This document shows, one piece after another, positions 60,708 through 64,000 of a DNA stretch of 64,000 nucleotides. A program made the translations under genes and the position numbers. Under the pieces are notes generated by a model, which saw only the letters and a list, made by a program, of their open reading frames with translations, did not search any database and had not been told where the DNA came from. Source of the stretch: Methylobacterium sp. Leaf118 (GTDB lineage Bacteria; Pseudomonadota; Alphaproteobacteria; Rhizobiales; Beijerinckiaceae); the NCBI RefSeq assembly GCF_920984675.1, contig NZ_CAKLBV010000018.1, positions 21,079 through 85,078 of the forward strand. Direction: 5' to 3'. The first letter of the stretch is position 1, and every line of letters starts with the position of its first letter.

Positions 60708-63107
60708 ATGCCTCCCTTCCTCGCCCGCGCCATCTGGCTGGCCAGCGCCGCGCTGACCCTGATGCTGCTGTCCCAGCCCCTGGGAACGACCGTGCAGCTC
60801 GAGATGAGCCTCGGCGCCATCGTCCTGATGGCCCTGCTGTGGCTGTTCGCGAAGGGGCGGGCCGGCCGGCTGACCTTCCTCGCCGTCGGCAGCCTCGTCG
60901 TGCTGCGCTACGTCTACTGGCGCCTGTCGAGCACGCTGCCGCCGGTCGGCGACCCGTTCAACTTCGGCGCGGGCGTGATCCTGATCGGCGCGGAACTCTA
61001 CTGCTTCTACATCCTGGCGGTCAGCCTCGTGATCAACGCCGCGCCCCTGTCGCGCGCGGCGCCGCCCCAGGAGGAGGACGAGGATTGTCCCACCGTCGAC
61101 ATCTTCGTGCCGAGCTACAACGAGGACCGCCACATCCTCGCGACCACCCTCGCGGCGGCCAAGTCCCTCGACTATCCCGCCGACAAGGTCACCGTCTGGC
61201 TGCTCGACGATGGCGGCACCGACCAGAAATGCGCCGACGCCGATCCCCGCAAGGCCGAGGAGGCGTGGGCCCGGCGCAAGGTCCTGCAGGCGCTCTGCGC
61301 CGATCTCGGCGTGCGTTACCTGACCCGCCGGCGCAACCTGCACGCCAAGGCGGGCAACCTCAACAACGGCCTCCAGAACTCCGTCGGCGCGATCATCGTG
61401 GTCCTCGATGCCGACCACGTGCCCTTCCGCTCGTTCCTGCGGGACACGATCGGCCATTTCAGCGTCGATCCGAAGCTCTTCCTGGTCCAGACGCCGCACG
61501 CCTTCCTCAATCCCGATCCGATCGAGCGGAACCTGAACACCTTCGACCGGATGCCGTCGGAGAACGAGATGTTCTACGCGGTGGGCCAGTGCGGGCTCGA
61601 CAAGTGGAACGGCTCGTTCTTCTGCGGCTCCGCCGCCCTCCTGCGCCGCACCGCCCTCGACGAGGCCGGGGGATTTTCCGGCATCACCATCACCGAGGAT
61701 TGCGAGACCGCCTTCGAGCTGCATTCCCGCGGCTGGACCAGCCTCTACGTCGACAAGCCCCTGATCGCGGGCCTGCAGCCGGAGACCTTGTCCGACTTCA
61801 TCGGCCAGCGCTCGCGCTGGTGCCAGGGCATGATGCAGATCATGCTCCTGAAGAACCCCCTCCTCAAAAGCGGCCTCAAGCCGATCCAGCGGCTCTGCTA
61901 CCTGTCGAGCATGACGTTCTGGTTCTTCCCGCTGCCGCGGCTGATCTTCATGGCAGCGCCTCTGCTGTACATTTTCTTCAACATGAAGATCGTCGTCGCC
62001 AACGTCGATGAGGCGATCGCCTATACGGCGACCTACATCATCGTCAATCTGATGATGCAGAACTACCTCTACGGCCGGGTGCGGTGGCCCTTCGTCTCGG
62101 AGCTGTACGAGTACGTCCAGGGCCTGTTCCTGATCAAGGCGAGCGCCTCCGTCATCCTCTCGCCGCGCAAGCCGACCTTCAAGGTGACGGCCAAGAACGT
62201 CAGCCTGGACCACGATCAGCTGTCGCCCCTGGCGCTGCCCTATGTCCTCGTCTTCGCGCTGCTGTTCCTCGGGGCCGTGGTCTCGGCCTACCGCTACGCC
62301 TTCGAGCCCGGCGTCACCGACCTGATGCTGGTGGTCGGCCTGTGGAACCTGTTCAACCTCATCACCGCGGGCGCCGCCCTCGGCGTGGCGGCGGAACGGC
62401 GCCAGACCGAGAAGGCCCCGTCCCTGACGGTCGATCGGCCGGCGGTGCTGAACCTCAACGGCATGGCCCTCGACGTCACCGTCGAGCGCATCTCGAGCGC
62501 GCGGTGCCGGATCCGCCTGGACGCCGTCCTTCCCATGCGGCGGGCCGGCGACGGCGCCATCGGAACGCTGTCGGCGCTCCCGCAGGCGAACCTGCCGCTG
62601 CTCAGCCATGCCCGGACGATCCCGGTGCGGCTGGCCGGCGTCGCGGCGGCCGGCGAGGAATCGGTCTGCGATCTCGTCTTCGAGACCCTCACCCCCGGGA
62701 GCTACTTCGCGCTCGCCGACCTGATGTACAGCGATGCGGACGCGATGGTCCGCTTCCAGCAGCGGCGGCGGGGCCACAAGGACCTCGTGTCCGGGACGCT
62801 GCAATTCGTCCGCTGGGGCGTCACCGGTCCGATCCGGGCCTTCGCCTGCCTGATGACCCCCGCTCCGAGGACCGAGGTCGAGGAGCCCGCCGCCCGCCCG
62901 CGCGCCGCCGAGCGCCCGCGCTCCGGCGATCCGCGCCGGCGGGCCGAGGCGCAGCCCGCCGAGAGCCGCACGCCGCCGCCGGCGGAGGGCGGGCCGGGCT
63001 GGCTCCAGCTCATGGTCGAGGCCGAGGGCGCCGCCGAGGGGCCGGACCGCGGTCGCCGCTCGGCGGACCGGACCGATCCGAGCCTGATGCCGACCCGCGC
63101 CGGCTGA
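60708..63107 (+). CDS. bcsA: Cellulose synthase catalytic subunit
   Basis: 799 residues from ATG 60708; an earlier in-frame start at 60660 would add 16. Glycosyltransferase 2 core: VDIFVPSYNEDRHILATTLA, KVTVWLLDDGGTDQKC, IVVLDADHVPFRSFLRDT, the TED motif (ITITEDCETAFELH) and the QxxRW box QRSRWCQGM. Eight or so membrane helices form the glucan channel. The C-terminal PilZ domain (~560-690) lacks its usual residues: R-R-Q-T-E-K in place of RxxxR and V-E-R-I-S-S-A-R in place of D-x-S-x-x-G. It polymerises UDP-glucose to cellulose. Confidence 0.94.
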   Translation: MPPFLARAIWLASAALTLMLLSQPLGTTVQLEMSLGAIVLMALLWLFAKGRAGRLTFLAVGSLVVLRYVYWRLSSTLPPVGDPFNFGAGVILIGAELYCFYILAVSLVINAAPLSRAAPPQEEDEDCPTVDIFVPSYNEDRHILATTLAAAKSLDYPADKVTVWLLDDGGTDQKCADADPRKAEEAWARRKVLQALCADLGVRYLTRRRNLHAKAGNLNNGLQNSVGAIIVVLDADHVPFRSFLRDTIGHFSVDPKLFLVQTPHAFLNPDPIERNLNTFDRMPSENEMFYAVGQCGLDKWNGSFFCGSAALLRRTALDEAGGFSGITITEDCETAFELHSRGWTSLYVDKPLIAGLQPETLSDFIGQRSRWCQGMMQIMLLKNPLLKSGLKPIQRLCYLSSMTFWFFPLPRLIFMAAPLLYIFFNMKIVVANVDEAIAYTATYIIVNLMMQNYLYGRVRWPFVSELYEYVQGLFLIKASASVILSPRKPTFKVTAKNVSLDHDQLSPLALPYVLVFALLFLGAVVSAYRYAFEPGVTDLMLVVGLWNLFNLITAGAALGVAAERRQTEKAPSLTVDRPAVLNLNGMALDVTVERISSARCRIRLDAVLPMRRAGDGAIGTLSALPQANLPLLSHARTIPVRLAGVAAAGEESVCDLVFETLTPGSYFALADLMYSDADAMVRFQQRRRGHKDLVSGTLQFVRWGVTGPIRAFACLMTPAPRTEVEEPAARPRAAERPRSGDPRRRAEAQPAESRTPPPAEGGPGWLQLMVEAEGAAEGPDRGRRSADRTDPSLMPTRAG

Positions 63108-63152
63108 GCCCCACCCACGCGCCTGTCCTCGAAGTCGAGATCGAGCCCGACA

Positions 63153-64000
63153 ATGCCCGTCCCCCGCTTGCGCCGGCTCGCCGCGCCCCGCCTTTCCCTG
63201 CTGACGCTGGCGGGGCTTCTGGCCGCCTCCGCTGAGCCGGCGGTGGCGCAGAGCTTCCTCGGCCGCGGCGCGCCCCAGGTCCTGACCGTCCCGGACGCCT
63301 CGGCCCCGGTCCGGCGGCTCGGCCCGGCGGTCGCGGAGCCCGCCCCCGCCCCGCCGCCGCAAGCGGCGACCCTGCCGCATCGCCCGTTCCCGGCCCTCGC
63401 GACGGGGCTGCGGCTCGCGGGCGAGGAGAGCAGCCTGCAATGGCCCGTCTACCTGACCGAGGCGCAGGCCCGGGAACGCCTGCGCCTGCGGGTCGGCTAT
63501 CTGGCGGCGATCTCAGTGGTGCCCGACGCCTCCTACCTCACCGCGACCGTCAACGGCGTCGCCATCGGCCGCAGCGAGATCAAGGCGCCGGGGGCGATCC
63601 GCATCCTCGAATTCGACATCCCCGCCGACCTGCTGAAGTCGGGCTACAACGCCGTGGCGATCGCCGGCATCCAGAGGCACCGGGTCGATTGCTCCCTCGA
63701 CGCCACCTACGAACTCTGGACGCAGATCGATCCGGCCTGGACCGGTCTCGTCGCGCCCCCCGGCGCCGCGGGCGCGGCCTCCCTGCGCGACCTGCCGGCC
63801 ATCGCCCCCGACGGGCGCGGCGTGGTCCCGATCCGCATCGTCCTGCGCAACCGGCCGGGCTTCGCCAGCTTCGAGCGCCTGATCGGGCTCGCCCAGCGGG
63901 TCGCGCTCGCGGGCGGCTTCGCCCAGGCCTCGGTGGAGTTCGCCACCGAGCCGGGGGGGCCGGCGGGCCTGGACATCGTCGTCGGCGGCGCCGGCGAGGG
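63153..64000 (+). CDS. bcsB: Cellulose synthase regulatory/periplasmic subunit (truncated by window)
   Basis: 282 residues visible, frame open to the edge. Signal peptide LRRLAAPRLSLLTLAGLLAA, Pro-rich linker, then the BcsB carbohydrate-binding fold: LRLAGEESSLQWPVYLTEAQ, LRVGYLAAISVVPDASYLTA and VNGVAIGRSEIK. It lies 45 nt after bcsA. BcsB guides the glucan chain through the periplasm and anchors BcsA. Confidence 0.93.
   Translation, partial: MPVPRLRRLAAPRLSLLTLAGLLAASAEPAVAQSFLGRGAPQVLTVPDASAPVRRLGPAVAEPAPAPPPQAATLPHRPFPALATGLRLAGEESSLQWPVYLTEAQARERLRLRVGYLAAISVVPDASYLTATVNGVAIGRSEIKAPGAIRILEFDIPADLLKSGYNAVAIAGIQRHRVDCSLDATYELWTQIDPAWTGLVAPPGAAGAASLRDLPAIAPDGRGVVPIRIVLRNRPGFASFERLIGLAQRVALAGGFAQASVEFATEPGGPAGLDIVVGGAGE

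Noticed and set aside
59814..63440. 1208-codon open frame on the minus strand
   Set aside because: Antisense to bcsS and bcsA, whose products are clearly recognisable; composition is that of a shadow frame.

Overview
The window is high-GC (well above 60%) chromosomal DNA of an alphaproteobacterium, most likely a Rhizobiales member of the Methylobacterium group. I infer this from a NepR-like anti-sigma protein with EcfG-type promoters (GGAAC-N17-GTT), a BcsS-type cellulose protein in front of bcsA, a two-gene carboxyguanidine deiminase set, a GlnT-type glutamine synthetase and a 110-bp repeat kept in two nearly identical copies. No rRNA, CRISPR array or complete insertion sequence was seen.

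Layout. 1-7.5 kb: 3' part of a Suv3-like helicase gene, a candidate sRNA, a NepR-like gene, a Gly-rich secreted protein, a large delta-60-repeat/RTX exoprotein preceded by a relic of a sister gene, and an integrase relic beside tRNA-Leu(CAG). 7.5-23 kb: mostly housekeeping and stress genes (leuC, GAF-EAL phosphodiesterase, ridA/polyamine-binding protein/hyi, GlsB-like, GST, rpsO-pnp with a processing hairpin, an EcfG-controlled SDR, two sister micropeptides, an esterase and an MFS exporter).

23-34.4 kb: one long leftward operon headed by a guanidine-I (ykkC) riboswitch. It encodes an ABC importer, a creatininase-like amidohydrolase, a GSIII/GlnT-type ligase, a cupin, two DUF1989 proteins (carboxyguanidine deiminase type) and a biotin-dependent guanidine carboxylase that automatic annotation would call urea carboxylase. 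Together these should import a guanidino compound, carboxylate and deiminate it, and pass the released nitrogen into amino acids. Allophanate hydrolase, needed to finish the route, is not in the window.

35.4-45 kb: ten same-strand genes that look like an undescribed redox/import system: ferredoxin-NADP reductase, a 7Fe-type ferredoxin, an ABC importer whose binding protein carries a NosL-like tail, a Crp/Fnr regulator, a HEAT-repeat protein, a small AprB-like ferredoxin, an AprA-like flavoprotein and a DUF971 protein. The substrate is unknown.

45-64 kb: fatty acid desaturase, small hypotheticals and minisatellites, a cold-shock gene joined in frame to a YkgJ-like Cys-rich protein, the complete kdpFABCDE potassium system with two extra small membrane proteins, a Cache/PAS sensor without an output domain, and the start of a cellulose synthesis operon (bcsS, bcsA, bcsB) that runs off the end. 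The PilZ part of BcsA appears to lack its c-di-GMP-binding residues.
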